Below, one piece after another: positions 43,805 to 52,061 of a stretch of 64,000 nt of DNA. This DNA comes from Chryseobacterium sp. MYb264 (GTDB taxonomy: Bacteria; Bacteroidota; Bacteroidia; Flavobacteriales; Weeksellaceae). The notes beneath the pieces are model-generated. The model ran no database searches. It was given only the letters and a program-made list of their open reading frames with translations, and was not told the DNA's origin. The DNA lies in contig NZ_CP142422.1 in the NCBI RefSeq assembly GCF_035974275.1, forward strand, positions 620,001 through 684,000, in the 5' to 3' direction. The position numbers were made by a program, and so were the translations under genes. How positions within the stretch are numbered: the first letter of the stretch is position 1; every line of letters begins with the position of its first letter.

Positions 43805-44023
43805 ATGAAATCTATTGTAGCATTCGCTTTAGTCGCGGGATTTTTAGTAGTAAGCTGTAAAAAAGAAACAACTTCTACTACAACAAATACAGATACTGTA
43901 ATGTCTGACACAGTGGTAGAAACTATGCCAACAGATACCACAACAGTAATGGCTCCCGTAGACAGCGCTTCCACAGGCACTACTAACTCCAAAAATATGG
44001 ATACTGTAACGACCAGAAAATAA
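43805..44023 (+). CDS. Small Thr/Ser-rich lipoprotein
   Basis: A 72-residue protein: signal peptide with lipobox-like VVSCKK (Cys18), then a mature part of almost only Thr, Ser, Asp, Val and Met (TTSTTTNTDTVMSDTVVETM). It should be a disordered, acylated envelope peptide. No known function. The ATG at 43805 starts the signal peptide. It is preceded by the Crp/Fnr-type site. Confidence 0.75.
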   Translation: MKSIVAFALVAGFLVVSCKKETTSTTTNTDTVMSDTVVETMPTDTTTVMAPVDSASTGTTNSKNMDTVTTRK

Positions 44024-44075
44024 TTAATTTCAGGATGTTACAATCCGAACTTTAAATCATCATTTAGATTTAACG

Positions 44076-44136
44076 AATTACCCACCTTGAAAATGGATAG
44101 TTTTTTATTCATTTTATGAGGCGGGTAATTTTGTTT
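44076..44136 (+). terminator. Long stem-loop after the lipoprotein gene
   Basis: AATTACCC and GGGTAATT (outer ends at 44076 and 44130) pair and continue inward through CCT/AGG and AAAATG/CATTTT with small mismatches, then T-rich. It is the main structure in the 310-base gap 44024-44333, which is otherwise AT-rich with no gene. Confidence 0.7.
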
Positions 44137-44333
44137 TCTTAATTAATAAGTTTTGATTTGTAAAGATTAAATTTTAAAAACAATTTAATTAAAACTGAAT
44201 ATCATTTAAAATAATTTAAAAATTAACGTTGTTTAACTAAAAAACACCGATTGTGGCTTGGCTTTTGATGTATATAAATACCAATGATATTTTACGACTG
44301 ATGATTATAAAGAAACATTAAAAACAAACAATT

Positions 44334-44930
44334 ATGGTTATTGATGAAGATATATTGTACTCTATGGGTGCAATTATCAAAGCCTACAGGCCTTCAGAAA
44401 GTATTTTCAACGAAGGCGATTTACCAAATTATTATTATCAGGTCATTAACGGAGATGTAAAGCTTAATAATTATAACGAAGAGGGAAAAGAAATTATCCA
44501 AGGGCTGATGGGTAAAGGGCAAAGCATCGGCGAGTCTCTTCTTTTTATGGATAAACCTTATCCTATCAACGCTGTGGCCATTACATCTTGTAATATTCTA
44601 AGAATTTCAAAGTGTACTTTTCTGAATATTTTAAAGCAATATCCCGAAATATGTTTAGGTTTATTCGAATATATTTCACAAAGACTTTATTTTAAACTCA
44701 TAATGGCACAGAATCTGTGTACACAAAATCCTACACACAAATTGATTTCATTGATGGATTATCTTAAAAGCTCGGAAGAAGAGCAAAGTCCATATTCATT
44801 TCAGGTTCCTCTTACGAGGCAACAAATGGCGAGTATTACAGGGTTGTGTGTAGAAACTGTAATTCGGTCTCTTAAAAAAATGGAAAAAGATAATATGGTA
44901 CAAATTGAAAACAGAAAAATATTATATTAA
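44334..44930 (+). CDS. Crp/Fnr family regulator, tandem paralogue 1
   Basis: A 198-residue regulator. Barrel: PNYYYQVINGDVKLNNYNEEGKEII; C-terminal winged helix with TRQQMASITGLCVETVIRSLKKM. The ETVIR recognition helix keeps the Glu and Arg that contact TGA...TCA half-sites in the Crp/Fnr family. No N-terminal cysteine cluster for an iron-sulfur centre. About half of its residues match the next gene, so they are a tandem duplication. Confidence 0.88.
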   Translation: MVIDEDILYSMGAIIKAYRPSESIFNEGDLPNYYYQVINGDVKLNNYNEEGKEIIQGLMGKGQSIGESLLFMDKPYPINAVAITSCNILRISKCTFLNILKQYPEICLGLFEYISQRLYFKLIMAQNLCTQNPTHKLISLMDYLKSSEEEQSPYSFQVPLTRQQMASITGLCVETVIRSLKKMEKDNMVQIENRKILY

Positions 44931-44966
44931 ACAAATTTACCCACACTTAAACACCAATTAAATAGT

Positions 44967-45581
44967 ATGAAAACCGTAAGCTGTATGAAAATTGACGAGA
45001 AAGTCTTACACTCTTTTGACGCAGAAATTATAGATTATCGGGCTAAAGAATTCATTTTCCATGACGGAGATTTGCCATTGTATTATTTTCAGATACAAAA
45101 AGGAACGGTAAAGCTGAATCATTATGATGAAAACGGAAAAGAATTTATTCATAATATACTCAGTGACGAGCAGAGTTTCGGAGATTCTTTATTGTTTCTT
45201 AAAAAAGCCTATCCGATGAATGCGATCACGCTTACTCCATGCACCATTATCAAGCTACCTAAGAAAAGTTTTTTCCGACTTTTAAATGAAAATCCGGAAC
45301 TGAATCGTGAGCTAAATTCATGTTTTTCGCAGCAATTGTATTTTAATCTGCTGATGATGCAGAGCTTGTCATCTACCAATCCTACCGCAAGAATTTTAGG
45401 TTTGATGGATTATCTTAAAAGTTTCGATCAAGCAGAAGATCTTTATTCTTTTCATGTTCAGCTAACCAGACAGCAGATTGCCGATCTTACAGGGCTTCGC
45501 GTAGAAACAGTGATCAGAACGTTGAAAAAAATGTCGGAAAATAATTCTATAAAAGTAGAAAATAAACGAATTTTCTACTAA
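44967..45581 (+). CDS. Crp/Fnr family regulator, tandem paralogue 2
   Basis: A 204-residue paralogue of the preceding gene, 36 bases downstream. Recognition helix TRQQIADLTGLRVETVIRTLKKM has the same ETVIR. The MDYLKS hinge and NxT(A/H) helix are shared. A TGA-N6-TCA palindrome begins 3 bases after its stop, so one of the pair probably acts on the next gene. Confidence 0.88.
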   Translation: MKTVSCMKIDEKVLHSFDAEIIDYRAKEFIFHDGDLPLYYFQIQKGTVKLNHYDENGKEFIHNILSDEQSFGDSLLFLKKAYPMNAITLTPCTIIKLPKKSFFRLLNENPELNRELNSCFSQQLYFNLLMMQSLSSTNPTARILGLMDYLKSFDQAEDLYSFHVQLTRQQIADLTGLRVETVIRTLKKMSENNSIKVENKRIFY

Positions 45582-45583
45582 TA

Positions 45584-45628
45584 TGTGATTCAAATCATAA
45601 GATACTTTAAATATATCCTTTATATTTG
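45584..45628 (+). promoter_or_regulatory. Crp/Fnr-type palindrome plus -7 element before the disordered KGG-type gene
   Basis: TGTGATTCAAATCATA (45584-45599) is a TGA-N6-TCA palindrome; the -7 element TATATTTG is at 45621-45628, 29.5 bases from its centre. Layout and sequence closely copy 43736-43781. It leaves a leader of about 165 bases before the ATG at 45801. Confidence 0.7.
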
Positions 45629-45800
45629 ATATATATTAATTCATTATTTCAAAGACTTTTATATAAGTCAATTTAAGGAAAGATTTAAGCCTTTATTTTT
45701 TAGATTTTAAACTTATAAGCAAAACCAAAATGTTGTTGCCCTATACTAGTCATGGGCAATGATGTCATCACTAAATATTAATACACAAAACAAAACAGTT

Positions 45801-46598
45801 ATGAACACTAGAAAATCAAACAATCGTAGTTCGAGAGGAAACTCGAATTCATCATCCAATCTTGAGGAAATTTATCAGCTAGGTTACGATCATGGGTATA
45901 AAGATGCCCAAAACGAAGAAGATTATGATGATGATTTCTCAGAATATGAAGATTATTTTGATGAAGATTATGACGACGACGATGACTATGAAAATAGTTA
46001 TGATGACGACAACTACGATGATGATGATTATGACAGCGATTACGATGATGAAGACGACGATGACAACAGCGGTCGTGGAAGAGGACGAAGCCGAGGAAAT
46101 AGCGTAAACGGAAACCAGCAAAGAGACAACCAGGGAAGATTTACTTCAGGAAGCGGCGGAAATAGAGGAAGATCAAATTCAAACTCATCGAGCAGATCCA
46201 ACTCTAATTCAAGCTCCAGATCTTCAAGAAGTTCATTAGACAACGATAATTACGATCACAGACATGATAATCCGGGAAGACCAAAAGGCAGCAGAAATAG
46301 TAGTGGAAGGTCAGGATCTAATTCTAATTCCGGTTCAAGATCTTCAAACTCAAACTCAGGAAGATCAAATTCTAATAATAGCGGAAATTCAAGAAGTACG
46401 AATTCTGGTAACAGATCAAACAGCAACAGCAGTTCAGGTCGTCGTTCCAATTCAGGATCAGGCTCATCAGGAAGAGGTTTTGCATCTATGAGCAAAGAAG
46501 AACGTACGAGAATCGCTCGTATGGGCGGGCAGGCTTCTCATGGAGGCGGAAGATCTTCGGGCAGATCAGGCTTTGGAGGCAGACGTAATAATTCATAA
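45801..46598 (+). CDS. Disordered acidic/Ser-Arg-rich protein with C-terminal KGG-type motif
   Basis: A 265-residue low-complexity protein. In order: a basic head; a short ordered-looking segment (LEEIYQLGYDHGYKDAQ, about 23-40); an acidic Asp/Tyr/Glu tract (about 42-90); a GRGRGRS patch; DNQGRFTSGSGGNRGRS; long Ser-Asn-Arg repeats; HDNPGRPKGS; and the C-terminal block SKEERTRIARMGGQASHGG. The last resembles the KGG/GsiB stress-protein motif that also occurs in Con-10-type proteins. It is probably a stress-induced, unstructured protein, perhaps nucleic-acid-binding. An earlier in-frame ATG (45759) is possible but less likely. Confidence 0.75.
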   Translation: MNTRKSNNRSSRGNSNSSSNLEEIYQLGYDHGYKDAQNEEDYDDDFSEYEDYFDEDYDDDDDYENSYDDDNYDDDDYDSDYDDEDDDDNSGRGRGRSRGNSVNGNQQRDNQGRFTSGSGGNRGRSNSNSSSRSNSNSSSRSSRSSLDNDNYDHRHDNPGRPKGSRNSSGRSGSNSNSGSRSSNSNSGRSNSNNSGNSRSTNSGNRSNSNSSSGRRSNSGSGSSGRGFASMSKEERTRIARMGGQASHGGGRSSGRSGFGGRRNNS

Positions 46599-46677
46599 TT
46601 CTTTTTCCATTGATTGCCTCTTTATGTAGTTAAAGGGGTAATCTTTTACCAAATTTTATTTAAACACCAAATCAATC

Positions 46678-47283
46678 ATGGCAACAAAAACAGCACAAGC
46701 AACCACAAATACAAGTTCAAAAACAGAAACTGCTACCGCAGAAAAAATGAAGGTAGACAATGCTACTGTAAAGAAAGACGAAATGAAGAATGCCCCTTTG
46801 CACAAATTCTTTATAGACGCTCTTAAAGATATCTATTTTGCCGAAAATGCAATTATAGACGCTTTAGACAAAATGCAGGAAGCAGCAACCACGGAAGAGC
46901 TGAAAGAAGCTTTTGAAGACCATCAGCTTCAGACCAAAAAGCATGTAAGCCGCCTTGAAAAAGTTTTCAAATTACTGGATGAGGAACCTCAGAAAAAAGA
47001 GTGTGAAGCCATTAAAGGAATTATAAAAGAAGGCGAAGAAATCATCAAAACAACAAAAGAAGGTTCTATGACGCGTGATGCAGCCTTAATTATTGCAGCA
47101 CAAAAGGTAGAACATTACGAAATTGCAACGTACGGCGGTCTTGCCCAATTGGCTATTACCATGGGACACGACAAAGTGGCCGATTTGCTGGAAAAGACAC
47201 TTCAGGAAGAAGAAGATACAGATTACGACCTAACCGAAATTGCAGAGACTTACATCAATTTCGATGCAGAGCAGGAAGGGTAG
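46678..47283 (+). CDS. YciE/DUF892 ferritin-like protein
   Basis: A 201-residue protein: a disordered Thr/Lys-rich N-terminus (1-40), then a four-helix ferritin-like bundle with LKDIYFAENAIIDALDKM, a central HQLQTKKHVSRLEKVF and VEHYEIATYGGLAQLA carrying the metal-binding Glu and His. The family is induced in stationary phase and osmotic or oxidative stress. It lies between the disordered protein and the catalase. Confidence 0.88.
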   Translation: MATKTAQATTNTSSKTETATAEKMKVDNATVKKDEMKNAPLHKFFIDALKDIYFAENAIIDALDKMQEAATTEELKEAFEDHQLQTKKHVSRLEKVFKLLDEEPQKKECEAIKGIIKEGEEIIKTTKEGSMTRDAALIIAAQKVEHYEIATYGGLAQLAITMGHDKVADLLEKTLQEEEDTDYDLTEIAETYINFDAEQEG

Positions 47284-47298
47284 TTCATTTTTGCTACT

Positions 47299-47327
47299 AA
47301 GCCATATGGTGCATCTGTATGGCTTTT
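47299..47327 (+). terminator. Terminator after the YciE-like gene
   Basis: AAGCCATA (47299-47306) pairs with TATGGCTT (47318-47325), then T. Confidence 0.75.
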
Positions 47328-47349
47328 TCAACCCAAGATATTCAAATAT

Positions 47350-47658
47350 ATGATGGATCATCAAACGGTAATACGATCGTTAAAGTCTAAAAGCTTTACG
47401 AAGATTATCAACAAAGGAGAATGGTTTGAAAACGGCGCGACGATCTATGCTAAAGAAATAAAAGACGACATCTACCTAATTTTTGTAATGCTAAAAGATG
47501 TTGAATTTGAAAATATTAAAGCGCTGATTGCCCATTTTGAATGTTTCAGTAACATTGGGATAAAAAAGCCCAACCAAATCATGTTTTATCTTTCCATTCA
47601 AGAAAAAGAGGATTTACATTATTTCAAAAAATATTTAAGACAACAGATTAAAGTTTAG
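47350..47658 (+). CDS. Small protein of unknown function
   Basis: A 102-residue protein (MMDHQTVIRSLKSKSFTKII) with mixed alpha/beta character and no signal peptide or membrane helix. I recognise no family. Normal codon use and its placement between two stress genes support that it is real. It has an A-rich leader and is followed by an 86-base gap before the catalase gene. Confidence 0.6.
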   Translation: MMDHQTVIRSLKSKSFTKIINKGEWFENGATIYAKEIKDDIYLIFVMLKDVEFENIKALIAHFECFSNIGIKKPNQIMFYLSIQEKEDLHYFKKYLRQQIKV

Positions 47659-47744
47659 ATATTTAAGAAATAAAACAACAAAAAACACATTTCGGGAAAA
47701 ATTATTTCACAAAATCAGTTAATCACCAATTACCCAATTTTATT

Positions 47745-49880
47745 ATGAAAAAGAATGAACCAAGCAACCAGAAATTAGAACAACTGGAACTGCACAGTAC
47801 TTCAAATGAAGAACAAAAACTCACGACCAATCAAGGACTTAAAGTAAACAATAATCAGGATTCTCTGAAAGTTGGAGACCGCGGACCAACTTTATTGGAA
47901 GATTTTATTTTAAGAGAAAAAATTACGCATTTCGATCATGAAAGAATTCCGGAGAGAATTGTTCATGCACGAGGTTCGGGCGCTCACGGCATTTTTACCT
48001 TAAATAAAAGCCTTTCAAAATACACCAAAGCTAAATTTTTAACTGAAAAAGGCAAAGAAACTCCCATTTTTGTTCGTTTCTCAACGGTTGCAGGAAGCAA
48101 AGGAAGTACAGATCTGGCGAGAGACGTAAGAGGTTTTGCCATTAAATTTTATACCGAAGAAGGAAATTATGATCTGGTAGGAAACAATATGCCTGTATTT
48201 TTTATTCAGGATGCAATGAAGTTTCCGGATTTGGTACATGCCGTAAAACCTGAACCGGACAACGAAATTCCGCAGGCGGCTTCTGCTCACGATACTTTTT
48301 GGGATTTTATTTCATTGATGCCGGAAAGTATGCATATGATCATGTGGCTGATGAGCGACAGAGCGATTCCGAGAAGTTTAAGAATGATGGAAGGCTTCGG
48401 CGTTCATTCGTTTAAACTAATTAATGAAGAAGGGAAAAGTCACTTTGTGAAGTTTCATTTTAAACCTAAATTGGGCGTTCATTCCGTGGCTTGGGACGAA
48501 GCGCAGAGAATTTCTGGTGTAGATCCCGATTTCCATAAAAGAGACCTTTGGGAATCTATTGAAAGCGGTGCGTTTCCTGAGTGGGATTTTGGCGTACAGT
48601 TGATTCCTGAAGAAGATGAACACAAGTTTGATTTTGATCTTTTAGATCCTACAAAGTTGGTTCCTGAAGAATTGGTTCCCGTTGAAATCATCGGAAGTTT
48701 TACATTAAATAAAAATCCGGACAACTTTTTTGCTGAAACAGAGCAGGTGGCATTTCACCCAGGGCATTTGGTTCCCGGTATCGATTTCAGTAATGATCCG
48801 CTGCTGCAGGGAAGATTGTTTTCTTATACCGATACTCAGTTGTCAAGATTAGGTTCTCCTAATTTCCATGAAATCCCTATTAACAGATCCGTAAACGAAG
48901 TTCATAACAACCAACGCGACGGTCACATGAGACAACAAATTGTGAAAGGAAAAGTAAGTTATGAGCCTAATTCTATGGGCGGTGGTTGTCCGTTTCAGGC
49001 GATGATGAAAGATGGCGGTTTTACGTCTCATCAGGAGAGAGTTTCGGGAACAAAAATCAGAGAGCGAAGCAAAAGTTTCGTTGATCATTATTCTCAGGCA
49101 AAAATGTTTTATAACAGCCAGTCGAATCCAGAAAAAACGCATCTTCAGAAAGCTTTGGTTTTCGAATTATCAAAAGTGACGATTCCTGAAATCCGAGAAA
49201 GAGTAGTTGGACAGTTGAATTTCATCAATAAAGATTTAGCGCAAAAAGTAGCTTCTAAAATTGGCGTTGAGGTAAAACCTTTAGATGTTCCGAATCAAAG
49301 TTTGCCTGCCGATAGCAATCCGGATGATCTTCAAAGTGAAGAAAGAGAACCGAAAACAAAAAGTTCAGAGGCTTTAAGTATGGCCGAGACAGTAAAAGAT
49401 ACCATTAAAAGCAGAAAAATTGGGTTTATCATCGGAAACGGTTTTAATGCAAAAGCGATTAATTCATTAAAAACAAAACTGGAAAGTGAAGATGCGGTGG
49501 TAGAAATTATTGCTCCGACCTTGGCTCCGGTAAAAGGCGATGATGATTCTGTTATTACTCCTAAACATTCTTTAACGAGTATCGCCAGCGTTTGTTTTGA
49601 TGCTTTGTTTATTGGAGATGGAGAAAATTCGGCAAAAGAACTTTTAGCATCAGAAAATAAACATTTGACCTTGCATTTCGTAAATGAAGCCTACAAACAT
49701 TGTAAGGCAATTTATTTCGGGTCAGGAACAGAAAATATTTATAATAAAAGTAATGTTTCGGATAAAGAGCATGAAGATCCTGCGATTGTAGTTTCAGACG
49801 ATCAAAAGCCGGAAAAGAAATTTATGGATGCCATTGCTCAGCACAGAGTTTGGGATCTGGAAGAAGAAAGAAATGCTTAA
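47745..49880 (+). CDS. katE: Large-subunit catalase (HPII/KatE type)
   Basis: A 711-residue clade II catalase. The core (about 30-530) has the distal His in ERIVHARGSGAHG and the haem-ligand Tyr in GRLFSYTDTQLSRLG. The C-terminal 150 residues (from KSRKIGFIIGNGF) are the flavodoxin/DJ-1-like domain of large catalases. It destroys hydrogen peroxide. Length is normal for HPII. It sits among general stress genes. Confidence 0.95.
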   Translation: MKKNEPSNQKLEQLELHSTSNEEQKLTTNQGLKVNNNQDSLKVGDRGPTLLEDFILREKITHFDHERIPERIVHARGSGAHGIFTLNKSLSKYTKAKFLTEKGKETPIFVRFSTVAGSKGSTDLARDVRGFAIKFYTEEGNYDLVGNNMPVFFIQDAMKFPDLVHAVKPEPDNEIPQAASAHDTFWDFISLMPESMHMIMWLMSDRAIPRSLRMMEGFGVHSFKLINEEGKSHFVKFHFKPKLGVHSVAWDEAQRISGVDPDFHKRDLWESIESGAFPEWDFGVQLIPEEDEHKFDFDLLDPTKLVPEELVPVEIIGSFTLNKNPDNFFAETEQVAFHPGHLVPGIDFSNDPLLQGRLFSYTDTQLSRLGSPNFHEIPINRSVNEVHNNQRDGHMRQQIVKGKVSYEPNSMGGGCPFQAMMKDGGFTSHQERVSGTKIRERSKSFVDHYSQAKMFYNSQSNPEKTHLQKALVFELSKVTIPEIRERVVGQLNFINKDLAQKVASKIGVEVKPLDVPNQSLPADSNPDDLQSEEREPKTKSSEALSMAETVKDTIKSRKIGFIIGNGFNAKAINSLKTKLESEDAVVEIIAPTLAPVKGDDDSVITPKHSLTSIASVCFDALFIGDGENSAKELLASENKHLTLHFVNEAYKHCKAIYFGSGTENIYNKSNVSDKEHEDPAIVVSDDQKPEKKFMDAIAQHRVWDLEEERNA

Positions 49881-49930
49881 TAAAAATACACCTTTACACA
49901 CACTTATATATCACTTCAAAATGTAATGCT

Positions 49931-50431
49931 ATGGAATTTCAAAAAAACCTTCTAGAATATATCAGTCAGATGCTTATCACCACAGGAGAAACTATTTCGG
50001 TAGTGGAAAGCGTAACTTCAGGATGCCTGCAACTGGCTTTTTCACAAATGCCGAATGCTTCATTTTTTTATAAAGGCGGAATGACGGCTTACACGCTGCC
50101 CGAAAAGGTAAGACTCCTGAATGTAGATCAAAAAGAAGCAGAAGACTGCGACTGTGTTTCAGAGAATATTGCTGAGACCATGGCATTACAAATTGCGAAG
50201 CTTTATGATTCAGACTGGTCGATTTCCACTACAGGATATTGCACACCCATCCGAAATTCGGCGTATCGAATATTTGCGTATTTTTCTTTTGCGTATAAAG
50301 GAGAAATTATTCTTACTAAAAAATTAGAATTACATCCTAAAACGCAGGCTTTAAATGCTCAATTATATTATACGGAATTTATTTTGGGCTGTTTTAAAAG
50401 CGAGATCGGTAAACTGGTAACGGTAAAATAA
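49931..50431 (+). CDS. CinA C-terminal-domain protein (nicotinamide-nucleotide amidase-like)
   Basis: A 166-residue protein with SVVESVTSGCLQLAFSQMPNASFFYKGGMTAYTLPEK, matching the CinA amidase domain; the usual ESCTGG is ESVTSG, so the active-site Ser position may be conserved while the Cys and a Gly are lost. It may deamidate NMN, or be a divergent relative. The ATG at 49931 is chosen; the frame extended to 49850 overlaps katE. The SDR gene starts 11 bases downstream, so they are an operon. Confidence 0.82.
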   Translation: MEFQKNLLEYISQMLITTGETISVVESVTSGCLQLAFSQMPNASFFYKGGMTAYTLPEKVRLLNVDQKEAEDCDCVSENIAETMALQIAKLYDSDWSISTTGYCTPIRNSAYRIFAYFSFAYKGEIILTKKLELHPKTQALNAQLYYTEFILGCFKSEIGKLVTVK

Positions 50432-50442
50432 AACGAAACACG

Positions 50443-51192
50443 ATGAATTTAAAATTAATTAATAAATCAGTTCTTATCACCGGTGCAGACAGCGGAATAG
50501 GAAAGGCTACCGCTTTACTTTTTGCAAAAGAAGGAGCAGATATTGCCATTATTTATCATGAAGATGACGAAAGCGCTGAGAAGACAAAAAATGAAATTCT
50601 TTTGTTGGGCCGAAAGTGTATTATTTTCGCTGGAGATATTAATGATTATGAATTTTGTGAACAAACCGCGGAAAAAGTGGCAGATCAATTTGGCGGAATT
50701 GATATTTTAATCAATAATGCGGGAACACAGTTTCCTTCAGACAATATTGAAAATCTGGAAGAAGAAAACATCAGAAAAACCTTTGATTCTAATATCATCG
50801 GAATGATTTTACTGACGAAAGTTGTTTTTCCTTATTTAAAACAGGGCGGAAGCATCATTAATACCACTTCAGCCACCGCTTATCAGGGACATCCCGAATT
50901 GCTGGATTATTCAGCGACAAAAGGGGCCATTGTTTCTTTTACACGCTCACTGGCTCTTCAGGCAAAACCTAAAGGAATTCGTGTAAATGCTGTGGCTCCG
51001 GGACCTGTAGCTACGCCACTAACCGAAGATACTTTTGGTGAAGAAAAAGATGATCCCAATAAACCGCCATTTGAAAGAAATGCCACTCCGGAAGAAATAG
51101 CAACCAGCTTTTTATTTCTCGCGAGTGACGATGCAGCGCAGATTACAGGGCAGGTGCTGCATCCCAATGGCGGATTGATTATTAACGGTTAA
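50443..51192 (+). CDS. SDR-family oxidoreductase, general stress protein 39-like
   Basis: A 249-residue classical short-chain dehydrogenase. Cofactor loop ITGADSGIGKATA, structural NNAG, catalytic Ser (NTTSATAYQ) and YxxxK (YSATKGAI), plus the C-terminal GQVLHPNGG. It belongs to the YdaD/YhdF/YghA stress dehydrogenases often found with catalase and YciE-like genes. It is coupled to the CinA-like gene. Confidence 0.92.
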   Translation: MNLKLINKSVLITGADSGIGKATALLFAKEGADIAIIYHEDDESAEKTKNEILLLGRKCIIFAGDINDYEFCEQTAEKVADQFGGIDILINNAGTQFPSDNIENLEEENIRKTFDSNIIGMILLTKVVFPYLKQGGSIINTTSATAYQGHPELLDYSATKGAIVSFTRSLALQAKPKGIRVNAVAPGPVATPLTEDTFGEEKDDPNKPPFERNATPEEIATSFLFLASDDAAQITGQVLHPNGGLIING

Positions 51193-51200
51193 AAACATAG

Positions 51201-51230
51201 AATAAGGCATAGCAATATGCCTTATTTTTT
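51201..51230 (+). terminator. Terminator after the SDR gene
   Basis: AATAAGGCATA pairs with TATGCCTTATT around a 4-base loop, followed by T. Confidence 0.88.
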
Positions 51231-51257
51231 TGGATCAGTTAATTATAAAAATTTAAT

Positions 51258-51318
51258 GATTCATCTTTGCTCATTTGAATATTTAAATTAAAACTTTACA
51301 TTAAAAAAAATCAAGCTT
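51258..51318. repeat. Dispersed 60-70-base intergenic repeat, copy 1
   Basis: GATTC(A/T)TCTTTGCTCA(T/C)TTGAATATTT at its left and TAAATTAAAACTTT(A/G)CAT(T/C)AAAAAAAAT at its right are shared with 61042-61110. The second copy carries an extra 8 bases in the middle. Confidence 0.7.
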
Positions 51319-51340
51319 TCATAATATTCTGTAATTTTAA

Positions 51341-51366
51341 TTCAAAATTTCTTCAAAATTGAATCT
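51341..51366 (+). promoter_or_regulatory. Direct-repeat operator candidate upstream of the response regulator gene
   Basis: TTCAAAATTTC-TTCAAAATTGA is a direct repeat with an 11-base period, the layout used by OmpR/PhoB-type regulators. It ends 13 bases before the regulator ATG. The same element recurs at 53348-53373. Confidence 0.6.
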
Positions 51367-51379
51367 TTAAATTAGCTGA

Positions 51380-52057
51380 ATGAAAATTCTGATCATAGAA
51401 GACGAACCCGAGCTGGCAAAAAGCATTGCAGAATATCTTTCTGAGGAAAATTATCTTTGCGAGTTTGCAACAACCTTTCATGAGGCTTTTGACAAGATCA
51501 AAAGCTTTACCTATGACTGTATTTTACTCGATATTTCTTTGCCCGACGGAAACGGAATGAAGATTCTGGAAGAGCTAAAGAAAGAAAATAAACAGGATGG
51601 GGTGATTATTATTTCTGCTAAAAATGCCTTGGATGATAAAATCAGAGGACTTCAGATCGGGGCGGATGATTATTTAACCAAACCTTTTCATTTATCTGAA
51701 CTTTCTGCGAGGATTTATTCCGTGATCAGGAGAAAACAATTCAGCAGCACGAATGTTATTATTCAGAATGAATTACAAGTTGATCTTCTTTCAAAGACTG
51801 TTTTGGTGAAAAATAGTCCTGTTATTCTGACCAAAAAAGAATTCGATCTTCTTTTATATTTTCTCGGAAACAAAAATAAAGTGATCTCTAAAAGCGCACT
51901 GGCAGAACATCTTTCAGGAGATTTTGCAGATATGTTGGATAATCATGATTTTGTATACGCTCATATTAAAAATTTAAAGAAAAAACTGAGCGATGCAGGA
52001 TATGATAATTATTTGAAAACAGTGTACGGAACGGGCTATAAATGGGTTTCAAATTAA
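51380..52057 (+). CDS. OmpR/PhoB-family response regulator
   Basis: A 225-residue regulator: receiver (1-118) with phosphorylation Asp in DCILLDISLPDG, the Thr/Lys block LTKPF, and a C-terminal winged helix with ILTKKEFDLLLYFLGN and VYGTGYKWVSN. The kinase gene starts 4 bases downstream. A direct-repeat operator candidate lies in front, so it may autoregulate. Confidence 0.93.
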   Translation: MKILIIEDEPELAKSIAEYLSEENYLCEFATTFHEAFDKIKSFTYDCILLDISLPDGNGMKILEELKKENKQDGVIIISAKNALDDKIRGLQIGADDYLTKPFHLSELSARIYSVIRRKQFSSTNVIIQNELQVDLLSKTVLVKNSPVILTKKEFDLLLYFLGNKNKVISKSALAEHLSGDFADMLDNHDFVYAHIKNLKKKLSDAGYDNYLKTVYGTGYKWVSN

Positions 52058-52061
52058 TGAT

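Noticed and set aside
44334..45581. Tandem Crp/Fnr genes as a split or duplicated pseudogene
   Set aside because: Both frames are complete with full barrel and winged helix and have diverged by about half, so both are functional paralogues.
46150..46450. Short repeated DNA words that could suggest a CRISPR array or tandem repeat locus
   Set aside because: The words are in-frame Ser/Asn/Arg codons without constant unit length or unique spacers; they code for a low-complexity protein.
45939..46495. Long open frames on the reverse strand and other frames of the KGG-type gene (45939-46121, 46040-46243, 46256-46495)
   Set aside because: They are shadows created by the simple GAT/GAC and TCA/AGA repeats; their products are runs of Val/Ile or Leu/Pro/Glu without domain features.
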